A stretch of DNA of 64,000 bases from Arthrobacter sp. ISL-65 (GTDB lineage: Bacteria > Actinomycetota > Actinomycetes > Actinomycetales > Micrococcaceae): NCBI RefSeq assembly GCF_018613795.1, contig NZ_JAGGPN010000020.1, forward strand, positions 147,289 through 211,288, written 5' to 3'. Under the pieces are notes generated by a model that saw nothing but the letters and a program-made list of their open reading frames with translations, was not told where the DNA came from and did no database searches. Shown one piece after another: positions 9,348 through 17,474 of this stretch; the stretch's first letter is position 1; every line of letters begins with the position of its first letter. The translations under genes and the position numbers were made by a program.

Positions 9348-9440
9348 TCCCTCGGGACGCCGCTGACGACACATAGGGAGCATTCCGGTCGCTGGGCGAC
9401 CTGCGCGCTCCGATGTGCCGCGATGCGCTCCTTTCGGAAG

Positions 9441-9457
9441 AACCGCCTCCGGCGGTT
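9441..9457. terminator. Short hairpin between convergent genes
   Basis: AACCGCC (9441-9447) and GGCGGTT (9451-9457) form a 7-bp stem with loop TCC. It lies just downstream of the TetR stop on the minus strand, in the convergent spacer, so it may terminate one or both transcripts. Confidence 0.5.
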
Positions 9458-9472
9458 ATTGTGCGCGGGAGC

Positions 9473-10159
9473 CTAAGCCTCGCTGCGGAGTTCCGGGTCC
9501 TTTTTGAGGCCGGTCAGGCCGTTCCAGGCGAGGTTGACGAGGTGCGCGGCCACGGCCCGTTTGTCGGGCTGGCGGGCGTCCTGCCACCACTGGCCCGTCA
9601 TCGCCACCATGCCCACGAGCATCTGCGCGTACATGGCGCCGTCGGCTGCGCTGAACCCGCGGCGGGCGAATTCGTCGGACAGGATGTATTCAACGCGCGC
9701 GGTCACGTGTGAAAGCAGCGTGGAGAAGGCGCCTTCCGGCTGGGACGGGGGAGCGTCCCGCATAAGGATGCGGAAGCCGTCGGTGCGTTCCTCGATGTAG
9801 GTGAGCAGGGCCAGGGCAGCGCGCTCCACGAGGACCCTCGGCTTGGCTTCCTGGGTGAGTGCGTCATTGATGGCGGCGAGCAGGATCCGGAACTCGTACT
9901 CGACGACCTGCGTGTACAGGCCTTCCTTCGAGCCGAAGTGCTCGTAGATCACGGGCTTGGAGACGCCGGCGGCGGCCGCAATCTCCTCGATGGTGGTGCC
10001 GTCCAGCCCCCGCACCGCGAAAAGGGCCCGCCCTACTTCGATGAGCTGGGACCGCCGCTGGGGTCCGGTCATCCGCGACCGGGGGATGCGGCCCGCGGCT
10101 GCGTCGGGCCTTGCTGGCAGGTTCCCCGGACCGTCAGTTGTCCCTGTGCTGTTGCTCAC
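9473..10159 (-). CDS. TetR/AcrR-family transcriptional regulator
   Basis: The protein is a TetR-type repressor of about 228 residues. The N-terminal helix-turn-helix is visible as TTIEEIAAAAGVSKPVIYEHFGSKEGLY (quoted here by key parts: IEEIAAAAGVSK and YEHFGSKEGLY). The C-terminal ligand domain shows no recognisable signature. The GTG at 10159 is chosen because the longer open frame would run into tRNA-Gln; an internal ATG just before the DNA-binding domain is an alternative. No clear ribosome site is seen, so the start is uncertain. The gene is convergent with the ABC-F gene and divergent from tRNA-Gln, and its target is unknown. Confidence 0.85.
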   Translation of the reverse strand: MSNSTGTTDGPGNLPARPDAAAGRIPRSRMTGPQRRSQLIEVGRALFAVRGLDGTTIEEIAAAAGVSKPVIYEHFGSKEGLYTQVVEYEFRILLAAINDALTQEAKPRVLVERAALALLTYIEERTDGFRILMRDAPPSQPEGAFSTLLSHVTARVEYILSDEFARRGFSAADGAMYAQMLVGMVAMTGQWWQDARQPDKRAVAAHLVNLAWNGLTGLKKDPELRSEA

Positions 10160-10318
10160 GGTCCAATCATGCCTTATGTCAAGCGGTGGGCAGGGGTGGC
10201 GGCGGGTCCCGGCGCGGTGCCCCGACCGGCGCCGGTGCACCCGAAGCGCCGAGGTCGCACGAGCGTCAACGTTCGTGGCAGAATTGGTTCTCGTGCCCGG
10301 GCTTAGCGCCGGGTATGG

Positions 10319-10390
10319 TCCGCCCTGGTGTAATGGCAGCACCCCGGCCTTTGGAGCCGTGGAGTATAGGTTCGAATCCTATGGGCGGAA
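10319..10390 (+). tRNA. tRNA-Gln (anticodon UUG)
   Basis: The acceptor arms TCCGCCC (10319-10325) and GGGCGGA (10383-10389) pair perfectly. The D arm contains GTGTAATGGCAGC. The anticodon loop CTTTGGA carries TTG, reading CAA (and probably CAG) glutamine codons. The T arm is TATAG, loop GTTCGAA, then a matching stem. The outermost anticodon-stem pair is a C-U mismatch. The CCA end is not encoded. Placement directly before glmU is typical of actinobacteria. Confidence 0.95.
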
Positions 10391-10512
10391 CAGCTGCATC
10401 AGAGGCGTCCAGTAGGATGAACCCTGTTGCCGGTTCCGGGCACGGGCCCGGACACCGCCGCGCAGGCAGCCGCGGATGCAGTACAGCGCAACCGAGCAAG
10501 GAGAGCCCGTAC

Positions 10513-12003
10513 GTGAGCCCCGAGAAGTCCGGCCCAGCCGCCGTTATCGTCCTAGCTGCAGGTGCCGGTACCCGGATGAAATCCCGTACCCCCAAAATCC
10601 TCCACGAAATCGGCGGCCGCTCCATGGTGGGCCATGCCCTGCTCGCCGCCCGCAGCATCAGCCCCGAGCGCCTGGCCCTCGTGGTCCGGCACGAGCGGGA
10701 CCGCGTCGCAGCCCACCTCACGGAACTTGATCCCGACGCCGTGATCGTGGACCAGGACGAGGTCCCCGGCACCGGACGCGCCGTCGAAGTTGCCCTCGAA
10801 GCCCTGGACGCCAAGGAGCCTGTGGCCGGAACCGTCGTAGTCACCTACGGCGATGTGCCGCTGCTGACCGGCGAAATGCTCGCCGAACTCGTGTCCACGC
10901 ATGAGCGCGAAGGCAACGCGGTCACGGTGCTCACCGCGATCCTGGACGACGCCACCGGCTACGGCCGCATTCTCCGCGGCGAAGACGGCACGGTCACGGG
11001 CATCCGCGAACACAAGGACGCCACCGACGCCGAGCGTGCGATTCGCGAGATCAACTCCGGCATCTACGCCTTTGACGCCGCTGTCCTCCGGGTCGCCCTC
11101 GGCCACGTCACCACCGACAACTCGCAGGGTGAAAAGTACCTGACCGATGTCCTCGGGCTGGCCCGCGAGGCAGGCGGCCGCGTGGCCGCCGTCGTCACCG
11201 CCGACCGCTGGCAGGTGGAAGGCGCCAACGACCGCGTCCAGCTGGCCGCCCTCGGCGCGGAGCACAACCGCCGGATCGTGGAAGCATGGATGCGCGCCGG
11301 TGTTACCGTCGTTGACCCCGCCACCACCTGGATCGACTCCACGGTGACCCTGGCGGAGGACGTCCGGATCCTGCCCAACACCCAGCTGCACGGCGCCACC
11401 ACGGTGGCGCGGGACGCCGTCGTCGGCCCCGACTCCACACTGACGGATGTCAGCATCGGCGAGGGCGCCAAGGTGACCAGGACCCACGGATCCGGTGCGG
11501 AGATCGGCGCGGGGGCCAGCGTTGGCCCCTTCACCTACCTGCGCCCGGGAACTGTCCTGGGCGAGACAGGCAAGATCGGCGCCTTCTACGAAACCAAGAA
11601 CGTCAGGATCGGCCGCGGCTCCAAGCTGTCCCACCTGGGCTACGCCGGGGACGCCGAGATTGGCGAGGACACCAACATCGGCTGCGGCAACATCACCGCG
11701 AACTACGACGGCGAGAAGAAGCACCGCACGGTGATCGGCTCGGGCGTGCGCACCGGCTCCAACACAGTATTCGTCGCTCCGGTCACGGTGGGGGACGGTG
11801 CCTACAGCGGCGCCGGAGCCGTGATCCGCAAGGACGTGCCCGCCGGTGCCCTGGCGCTGTCCATGGCAGCACAGCGCAACGCCGAAGGCTGGGTCGCGGC
11901 CAACCGCCCCGGCTCGCTGTCCGCGGAACTGGCAGAAGCCGCCGCGGCCCGCGAAGGCCGCACTGAGACCTCAAATTCCCCCGCATCTACAGAAGAGGGC
12001 TAG
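10513..12003 (+). CDS. glmU: Bifunctional UDP-N-acetylglucosamine pyrophosphorylase / glucosamine-1-phosphate N-acetyltransferase
   Basis: GlmU makes UDP-GlcNAc for peptidoglycan in two steps: acetylation of glucosamine-1-phosphate (C-terminal domain) and uridylyl transfer (N-terminal domain). The 496-residue protein has the nucleotidyltransferase signature LAAGAGTRM at residues 14-22 with the following PKIL. Its C-terminal half is a left-handed beta-helix of hexapeptide repeats, including NIGCGNITANYDG and the region GSNTVFVAPVTVG. A disordered Ala/Glu-rich tail ends it. The GTG at 10513 is preceded by AAGGAG at good spacing; a longer open frame upstream would run through the tRNA and is rejected. 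prs follows after 5 bp. Confidence 0.96.
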   Translation: MSPEKSGPAAVIVLAAGAGTRMKSRTPKILHEIGGRSMVGHALLAARSISPERLALVVRHERDRVAAHLTELDPDAVIVDQDEVPGTGRAVEVALEALDAKEPVAGTVVVTYGDVPLLTGEMLAELVSTHEREGNAVTVLTAILDDATGYGRILRGEDGTVTGIREHKDATDAERAIREINSGIYAFDAAVLRVALGHVTTDNSQGEKYLTDVLGLAREAGGRVAAVVTADRWQVEGANDRVQLAALGAEHNRRIVEAWMRAGVTVVDPATTWIDSTVTLAEDVRILPNTQLHGATTVARDAVVGPDSTLTDVSIGEGAKVTRTHGSGAEIGAGASVGPFTYLRPGTVLGETGKIGAFYETKNVRIGRGSKLSHLGYAGDAEIGEDTNIGCGNITANYDGEKKHRTVIGSGVRTGSNTVFVAPVTVGDGAYSGAGAVIRKDVPAGALALSMAAQRNAEGWVAANRPGSLSAELAEAAAAREGRTETSNSPASTEEG

Positions 12004-12008
12004 CAACC

Positions 12009-12989
12009 ATGACCGAAATTACGGCTCACGGCGAGAAGAAACTGGTGCTCGCCGCAGGGCGTGCACACCCGGAGCTTGCCCGGGAGATCGCCAAGGAGCT
12101 GGGCACGGAACTGCTGCCTGTGGACGCCTACGACTTCGCCAACGGCGAGATCTACGTCCGCGCCGGGGAGAGCGTCCGCGGAACCGATGCCTTCGTCATC
12201 CAGGCGCACCCCGCGCCGCTGAACAACTGGCTCATGGAACAGCTGATCATGATTGATTCGCTGAAGCGTGCCTCCGCCAAGCGGATCACCGTTGTTTCGC
12301 CGTTTTACCCGTACTCGCGCCAGGACAAGAAGGGCCGCGGCCGCGAGCCGATCTCCGCCCGTCTCGTGGCCGACATGTACAAGACGGCAGGCGCCGACCG
12401 CATCATGAGCGTGGACCTGCACACCTCGCAGATCCAGGGCTTCTTCGACGGCCCGGTGGACCACCTCATGGCCATCCCGCTGCTCGCGGACTACATCCGT
12501 ACCCGGGTCAGTGCCGACAACATCACCGTGGTCTCGCCCGACACCGGCCGCGTGCGCGTGGCCGAACAGTGGGCCGAGCGCCTCGGTGGCGCTCCGCTGG
12601 CATTCGTCCACAAGAGCCGCGACCTGACCGTGCCCAACCAGGCCGTGTCCAAGACCGTGGTAGGCCAGATCGAGGGCCGTACCTGCGTGCTGATCGACGA
12701 CATGATCGACACCGGCGGAACCATCTCCGGCGCCGTGCAGGTGCTTAAGAACGCCGGTGCCAAGGACGTCATCATCGCCGCGACGCACGCGGTGTTCTCC
12801 GACCCCGCCGGCAGGCGCCTCTCCGAGTCCGGAGCCCGCGAAGTAGTTGTCACCAACACGCTGCCCATCCCCGCCGACAAGCGCTTCCCCGAGCTCACCG
12901 TCCTGTCCATCGCGCCGCTCATCGCCCGGGCCATCCGGGAAGTGTTCGACGACGGTTCGGTCACCAGCCTGTTCGACGGCAACGCGTAA
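12009..12989 (+). CDS. prs: Ribose-phosphate pyrophosphokinase
   Basis: The enzyme makes 5-phosphoribosyl-1-pyrophosphate from ribose-5-phosphate and ATP, feeding nucleotide, histidine and tryptophan synthesis. The 326-residue protein shows the PRPP synthetase signature DLHTSQIQGFF (near residue 136) and the PRPP-binding loop VLIDDMIDTGGTISGA (near residue 228). It shares an operon with glmU, five bases upstream; both use activated sugars. Length is normal for class I enzymes. A strong hairpin follows at 13020-13050. Confidence 0.96.
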   Translation: MTEITAHGEKKLVLAAGRAHPELAREIAKELGTELLPVDAYDFANGEIYVRAGESVRGTDAFVIQAHPAPLNNWLMEQLIMIDSLKRASAKRITVVSPFYPYSRQDKKGRGREPISARLVADMYKTAGADRIMSVDLHTSQIQGFFDGPVDHLMAIPLLADYIRTRVSADNITVVSPDTGRVRVAEQWAERLGGAPLAFVHKSRDLTVPNQAVSKTVVGQIEGRTCVLIDDMIDTGGTISGAVQVLKNAGAKDVIIAATHAVFSDPAGRRLSESGAREVVVTNTLPIPADKRFPELTVLSIAPLIARAIREVFDDGSVTSLFDGNA

Positions 12990-13019
12990 GGCCCCTGCTT
13001 GAGCTGGGCCCGCGCCGGC

Positions 13020-13050
13020 GCCCGGCCCGTTTTCAGTAAACGGGCCGGGC
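13020..13050 (+). terminator. prs terminator hairpin
   Basis: GCCCGGCCCGTTT (13020-13032) and AAACGGGCCGGGC (13038-13050) are a perfect 13-bp inverted repeat around TCAGT. It ends the glmU-prs transcript, 31 bp after the prs stop. Confidence 0.8.
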
Positions 13051-13140
13051 ACTGGTAAACTTTTCCCGATACCTTGGCGAGGGAGAGCACCGGAAATCCG
13101 TATGCGCGGAACACCGGACTGCTGGTCTCCGTTATCGACT

Positions 13141-13207
13141 GGGTCTGAATCACCCTTCTGGTGGGGCCGCCTTCGGGCCGCCCGGCGTTGAAGGTCACTC
13201 CAGACCT
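13141..13207 (+). promoter_or_regulatory. Candidate structured leader upstream of rplY
   Basis: GGGTCTG (13141-13147) can pair with CAGACCT (13201-13207), enclosing a CACC/GGTG hairpin (13151-13163) and a GC-rich palindromic segment rich in GGCC. This gives a multi-branched fold ending 40 bp before the rplY ATG. It could be an autoregulatory leader for ribosomal protein L25, but this is inferred only from hand folding. Confidence 0.3.
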
Positions 13208-13247
13208 CCGCCCTTGCTGAAACAATAATTGCTACCAGGAGATTCAT

Positions 13248-13856
13248 ATGTCTGAGCAGAAGCTCGCAGCAGAAGCCCGCACCGAATTCGGCAAGGGCTT
13301 CGCCCGCCGCGCCCGCATGGCCGGTCAGATCCCCGCCGTGATCTACGGCCACGGCGCAGAGCCCATCCACATCACCCTCCCCGCCAAGGCCACCACCCTG
13401 GCCGTGCGCACCGCGAACGCCCTGCTGTCCCTTGACCTCAACGGCGAAGGCCACCTGGCCCTGGTCAAGGACATCCAGCGCGACCCGATCAAGCAGATCA
13501 TCGAGCACATCGACCTCCTGACCGTCCGCCAGGGCGAGACGGTGACCGTGGACGTTCCCGTTCACCTCGTCGGCGAGCTGGCTCCGGGCAACGCCTACAA
13601 CCAGGAAATGACCGTCATCTCCCTCGAAGCCGAGGCAACCCACCTCCCCACAGCCGTCGAAGTCGACATCGAAGGCCGTTCCGCCGGCCAGCACATCCAC
13701 GCCTCCGACCTCGTGTTGCCCAAGGGCTCGGTCCTGCTGGCCGACGCAGAGGCCCTGGTTGTCCACATCTCCGAGGCTACAGCCACGGCCGAAGAGGGCG
13801 AAGCCGAGGAAGGTGCCGCGGCAGCGGCTCCGGCCGCAGAAGCTGCTGCCGAGTAA
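13248..13856 (+). CDS. rplY: 50S ribosomal protein L25/general stress protein Ctc
   Basis: The 202-residue protein binds 5S rRNA in the large ribosomal subunit. It is the long (TL5/CTC) form: an N-terminal L25 domain (about residues 1-92, with ARTEFGKGFARRAR and AVIYGHG) and a C-terminal beta domain (about 93-180, containing the segment VDVPVHLVGE). The acidic Ala/Glu-rich tail after residue 180 is usual in actinobacteria. The ribosome site CCAGGAG lies 6 bp before the ATG. Hairpins isolate the gene on both sides (13020-13050 and 13896-13927), so it is probably transcribed alone from its 258-bp upstream region. Confidence 0.95.
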   Translation: MSEQKLAAEARTEFGKGFARRARMAGQIPAVIYGHGAEPIHITLPAKATTLAVRTANALLSLDLNGEGHLALVKDIQRDPIKQIIEHIDLLTVRQGETVTVDVPVHLVGELAPGNAYNQEMTVISLEAEATHLPTAVEVDIEGRSAGQHIHASDLVLPKGSVLLADAEALVVHISEATATAEEGEAEEGAAAAAPAAEAAAE

Positions 13857-13895
13857 TACGGGCACAACCCTTCCCGCGCCACACACGGCGCGGAC

Positions 13896-13927
13896 CGGTG
13901 GCCGGGTCCTTTCGGGCCCGGCCACTG
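13896..13927 (+). terminator. rplY terminator hairpin
   Basis: GTGGCCGGGTCC (13898-13909) pairs with GGGCCCGGCCAC (13914-13925) with one G-U, loop TTTC, extended by two outer pairs. There is no T-run. It lies between rplY and pth. Confidence 0.7.
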
Positions 13928-13975
13928 CCGTCCCGGCCCCGCTTGTGTGCAAAACCCCCGCCTTAGGATTGATTC

Positions 13976-14560
13976 ATGACTGACACCTGGCTGATCGTAG
14001 GCCTTGGCAACCCCGGACCCGAGTACAGCGGCAACCGGCACAACGTCGGCCAGATGGTGCTGGACGGGCTGGCCGGGCGCATCGGTGGGAAGTTCAAGGC
14101 GCATAAGGCCAGGGCCCTTGTCCTGGAAGGCCGGCTGGGTATCGGCGGTCCGCGGGTGGTGCTGGCGAAGCCGGGCACGTACATGAACGTCTCCGGCGGC
14201 CCGGTGTCCGCGCTTGCCAGGTTTTACGACGTCGAGCCGTCCCGGGTGGTGGCCGTCCATGACGAGATCGACATTCCCTTCAATACTGTGAAGCTGAAGA
14301 TCGGCGGCGGCGAGGGAGGGCACAACGGTCTCCGGGACATGTCCAAGGCCCTCGCCACCAAGGACTACCTCCGCGTGCGGGTGGGAGTCGGACGGCCGCC
14401 GGGCCGGATGGACACCGCCGACTACGTGCTCCGGGATTTCGGCACTGCGGAAAAGAAGGAACTGCCCTTCCTGCTCGATGACGCCGCCGACGCCGTCGAG
14501 CTCCTGATCAGGGAGGGCCTGACGGCCGCGCAGCAGCAGTTCCACACCGCCAAGGTCTAG
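13976..14560 (+). CDS. pth: Peptidyl-tRNA hydrolase
   Basis: Pth cleaves the ester bond of peptidyl-tRNA released by stalled ribosomes and so recycles tRNA. The 194-residue protein has all the expected catalytic and binding positions: N12 in GLGNPGPEY, H22 in NRHNVG, D96 in HDEIDIPF and N117 in GGHNGLRDM. The ATG at 13976 gives the normal N-terminus. It follows rplY, the standard actinobacterial order. In many relatives the next conserved gene is mfd; here the LuxR pair, suf genes and others lie between. Confidence 0.97.
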   Translation: MTDTWLIVGLGNPGPEYSGNRHNVGQMVLDGLAGRIGGKFKAHKARALVLEGRLGIGGPRVVLAKPGTYMNVSGGPVSALARFYDVEPSRVVAVHDEIDIPFNTVKLKIGGGEGGHNGLRDMSKALATKDYLRVRVGVGRPPGRMDTADYVLRDFGTAEKKELPFLLDDAADAVELLIREGLTAAQQQFHTAKV

Positions 14561-14653
14561 CGCCCCCCGCCTCGGGTTTTCCTCCCCGCCGCACGACTCC
14601 TCAAGGTCGCATCAAGGTCTGCGAAATGTGAACGCAGTGCCCTGTATCCCTGC

Positions 14654-14676
14654 AAAGTAACGGGGTAGTCTACTTT
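14654..14676. promoter_or_regulatory. Inverted repeat upstream of the first LuxR regulator
   Basis: AAAGTA (14654-14659) and TACTTT (14671-14676) form an inverted repeat 60-82 bp before the ATG. The segment GTAGTCTAC inside it is itself palindromic. It may be an operator, possibly for the LuxR proteins themselves, but nothing proves this. Confidence 0.3.
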
Positions 14677-14735
14677 CTAAGCGGGGGAGGCGATGGAGCC
14701 TTTATCCTGCCGGGCGGGATGTAAGGAAAAAGTTC

Positions 14736-17474
14736 ATGTCAATTGAGCCACTGAGCTGGGGACGTGGGTCTACGGCGGGCGTGCTTGCGGGACCGTCGGG
14801 CGTCGCGGGCGGAACGGACCTCCAACGATGGTCGGTTCCGGCGCGCAGCGCAGACCTTGAATCCATCCGCACTGCCCTGACAGATCCCGAGTCCCTGGGC
14901 GTAGTTATCACCGGTGCCCGCGGTGTGGGGAAATCCTCGCTCGCGCGCACCGCCGTGGCTGAGTTGGGTCCCGACGCCTGGGCGCTTCAGCTGCGCAGCC
15001 CCCTGACCGGCTCACAAACCTCGTACGGCTGCCTCGCCTTCCTCCTGGCCAGGCTTCCGCAGTCGGCGCTGGCTTCCCCGACCGCCATCCTCCAGGGCAT
15101 CACCTCCCTGATCCGGTCCGACGCCGCGGGCCGGGATTGCGTCATCACGCTGGACACAACCGGCCAGATCGATGATATGAGTGCCGGCGTCATCCTGAAC
15201 ATCATGCTGACGCACACCGCCCGCGTCATCGCCATCGCCCCCAGCACCAGCGACCTTCCGGCGGACTTCCACTGGCTGCTCACCGACCGGCGGCTGACGG
15301 AAGTCCGGCTGGACAACCTCAACGAACTGCAGACCCGGCAGGTGCTGCTGACGCTGCTGGGCCACCGGGTCTCGGCCTCGCTCGTGAGCACCTACCACGC
15401 CATCGTGGGCGGCAATCCGCTCCTGCTCAAGGCGCTCGTCACCGAGCAGCGGCAGTCAGGAAACCTCGTCCTGTCGGATTCCGTCTGGACCCTGCGGGAC
15501 AGGGTGGTGCTCGACGGCGCCACCGGGCTGGATGACATCGTCCGGTCCCGCTGGTCCCGGGAAGAACCGGAAACCCGCGAGGTCATCGAGATGCTTTCCT
15601 GTGCGCGGCGTGTCTCTCTGGCAAGGCTGACCGAAGTTTACGGCACCGCCACCGTGGCCGACATGGAGGACGCCGGGCTGCTCACGGTCGGCGTCACAGG
15701 GGACCGCTGGGTCTCCCTGCGGGAGCAGTACCTCGGGGACGTGGTGCGGTCCTGGCTGAGCATCTCCCGCCGTCGTGAACTCCGGACCCTGTTGCTGGGC
15801 GGCCACGAACCCGAGTTGTCCGTGCTGAGCATGGAGGAGCGCATAGAGTTCGCCGCCTGGACCAGGGAATGCCAGGCCGAACTGAGCCCCGCCATGGCGG
15901 TGGCGGCTGCTGAGGCGGCGGTGCAGCTCTTTGACCCGCGGTTCGCGATCTCCTGCGTTGAAGGCATCAAGAAAACCGATGACATGTGGGTCGAAGCACA
16001 GCTGCACAAGGCAACCGCCTACCTGCTGCTCGACCTGCCGGTGCAGGCCATGGCCGCGCTGGAGGATATTTCCCGGGTACAGCTGGACGCGCTCGAGCAG
16101 GAGGCTTTCGCCCGGGTCGTGGCAGCCAAGACCCGGGTCATGGTCTGGCTGCCGGAGCTGTGCGACAAGGTGCCGGACGAGCTGGCAGCTGCCCGCAAGC
16201 GGCTGGACGTTGCCACCGGAGTGGCATCCAGCTGGGCCGGTCCGCTTGGCGCGGCAGCCAACATCATCACGCTGGCCGAATTCGAATACAAATCGTTCAT
16301 CGGCGACTACGCCTCCATGGTCGGGGAGCTGGAGGAAGCCACCGACCCCGCGGTCAACAAGGACCCCGGCTTCAGGATCCAGGCGGCTCTGATCCTGATG
16401 CACGCCTTGTCGGCGGTCGGCCGGGAAATGGACGCCCTCCAGCTGATGCGCCGCGTGGGAGGACAGCTCTCGGACGCAGAGCCGCTGACTGGACTGCGGG
16501 AGCGGTTCGCCATGACGGCGTTCAACGTGCTGCTGCAGGCCGGCCAGTGGAAGCGGTGCCTGGAACTCGTCGGCCCGCCCAAAGGACAGGAGGAGCGCCG
16601 GCTGGCCTACCGGACGTCTGCCACGGAACTGGCCGCCGGCATCGCCTACCTTTTTTCCGGCCGCGGCGCTGTGGCCCTGGATTCGCTGCTGTCCGCTGTC
16701 GCCCAGCTTGAGCTCCGCCCTGTACTGAACATGCTGCAGGCCGCCTATGCCGCCACCGCCTTCGCCTACGCCCAGATCGGCAACGCCGGGCAGGCGCACA
16801 AGTATCTCGACAAGCTCCGCGGGGTGCGCGGGCACTGCAACTTCGGCACCATGTTCCTCACCGAGTTCTGCGCGGACATGGCCGGACGTTGGCTGGGCGA
16901 CACCGACGCCGTGAAACGTCTGCTCGGGGCAGCACGCCGCGACATCGATGCGGGCCGGTACACCCTGGCGGGCATCAGCCTGCTCGGAGCGACCGTGAAC
17001 GGGACCGATGAGGACTTCCGCCTGATGGAGGAGGTGGCGGGCCACCGCCAGGGGACCCTCGCCGAGATCTCACGCCTCATCGCCGTAGGCACCCGCACCA
17101 AGGACGGCAAGGTTCTCTTGGAAGGCGCGCACCTGTGCGCGGAACTGGAACTCGACGCCGTGGAGGCCCGGTGCGTTGCGCTGGCCGTCGACTTTGCCCG
17201 CCACTCCGGCGATTCCGCCTCCGCCCGCGTTGCCCAGGCCCGTCTGGACAGCCTCACCGCCACGGTGCCCAGCCTTCCGATCGTTCCCAGCAGCGGAAGC
17301 CCGCTCCTTACCGCCCGCGAACGCCAGATCTCCAGGCTGGCCGGAAGGGGCGTCTCCAACCGGGACATCGCCCTGGAGATGGGCGTATCAGTCCGAACGG
17401 TGGAGGGTCACCTCTACCAGGTCTTCACCAAGCTCGGCGTGACATCCAGAGGTGATCTGCCTGGCCTCGTCTAA
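14736..17474 (+). CDS. LuxR-family regulator with ATPase domain (LAL/MalT-like), first of pair
   Basis: This 912-residue protein is a large ATP-binding LuxR regulator. The N-terminal STAND/AAA-like NTPase has Walker A GARGVGKSS at residues 60-68. The middle (about 350-840) is a long alpha-helical, Ala/Leu-rich region typical of TPR-like ligand-sensing repeats. The C-terminal LuxR helix-turn-helix (about 852-912) reads LLTARERQISRLAGRG, then SNRDIALEMGVSVRTVEGHL. Such proteins bind DNA after ligand and ATP binding, as MalT does. The ligand and targets are unknown. An AAGGAA ribosome site precedes the ATG. Its 3' end overlaps the next, homologous gene by 23 bp. Confidence 0.9.
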   Translation: MSIEPLSWGRGSTAGVLAGPSGVAGGTDLQRWSVPARSADLESIRTALTDPESLGVVITGARGVGKSSLARTAVAELGPDAWALQLRSPLTGSQTSYGCLAFLLARLPQSALASPTAILQGITSLIRSDAAGRDCVITLDTTGQIDDMSAGVILNIMLTHTARVIAIAPSTSDLPADFHWLLTDRRLTEVRLDNLNELQTRQVLLTLLGHRVSASLVSTYHAIVGGNPLLLKALVTEQRQSGNLVLSDSVWTLRDRVVLDGATGLDDIVRSRWSREEPETREVIEMLSCARRVSLARLTEVYGTATVADMEDAGLLTVGVTGDRWVSLREQYLGDVVRSWLSISRRRELRTLLLGGHEPELSVLSMEERIEFAAWTRECQAELSPAMAVAAAEAAVQLFDPRFAISCVEGIKKTDDMWVEAQLHKATAYLLLDLPVQAMAALEDISRVQLDALEQEAFARVVAAKTRVMVWLPELCDKVPDELAAARKRLDVATGVASSWAGPLGAAANIITLAEFEYKSFIGDYASMVGELEEATDPAVNKDPGFRIQAALILMHALSAVGREMDALQLMRRVGGQLSDAEPLTGLRERFAMTAFNVLLQAGQWKRCLELVGPPKGQEERRLAYRTSATELAAGIAYLFSGRGAVALDSLLSAVAQLELRPVLNMLQAAYAATAFAYAQIGNAGQAHKYLDKLRGVRGHCNFGTMFLTEFCADMAGRWLGDTDAVKRLLGAARRDIDAGRYTLAGISLLGATVNGTDEDFRLMEEVAGHRQGTLAEISRLIAVGTRTKDGKVLLEGAHLCAELELDAVEARCVALAVDFARHSGDSASARVAQARLDSLTATVPSLPIVPSSGSPLLTARERQISRLAGRGVSNRDIALEMGVSVRTVEGHLYQVFTKLGVTSRGDLPGLV

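Noticed and set aside
9257..9472. Small coding genes in the ABC-F/TetR spacer
   Set aside because: Short frames there show no ribosome site or protein-like composition; only two hairpins are supported.
12000..13952. 650-codon minus-strand frame across prs and rplY
   Set aside because: It is antisense to two clear genes and has no protein-like motifs.
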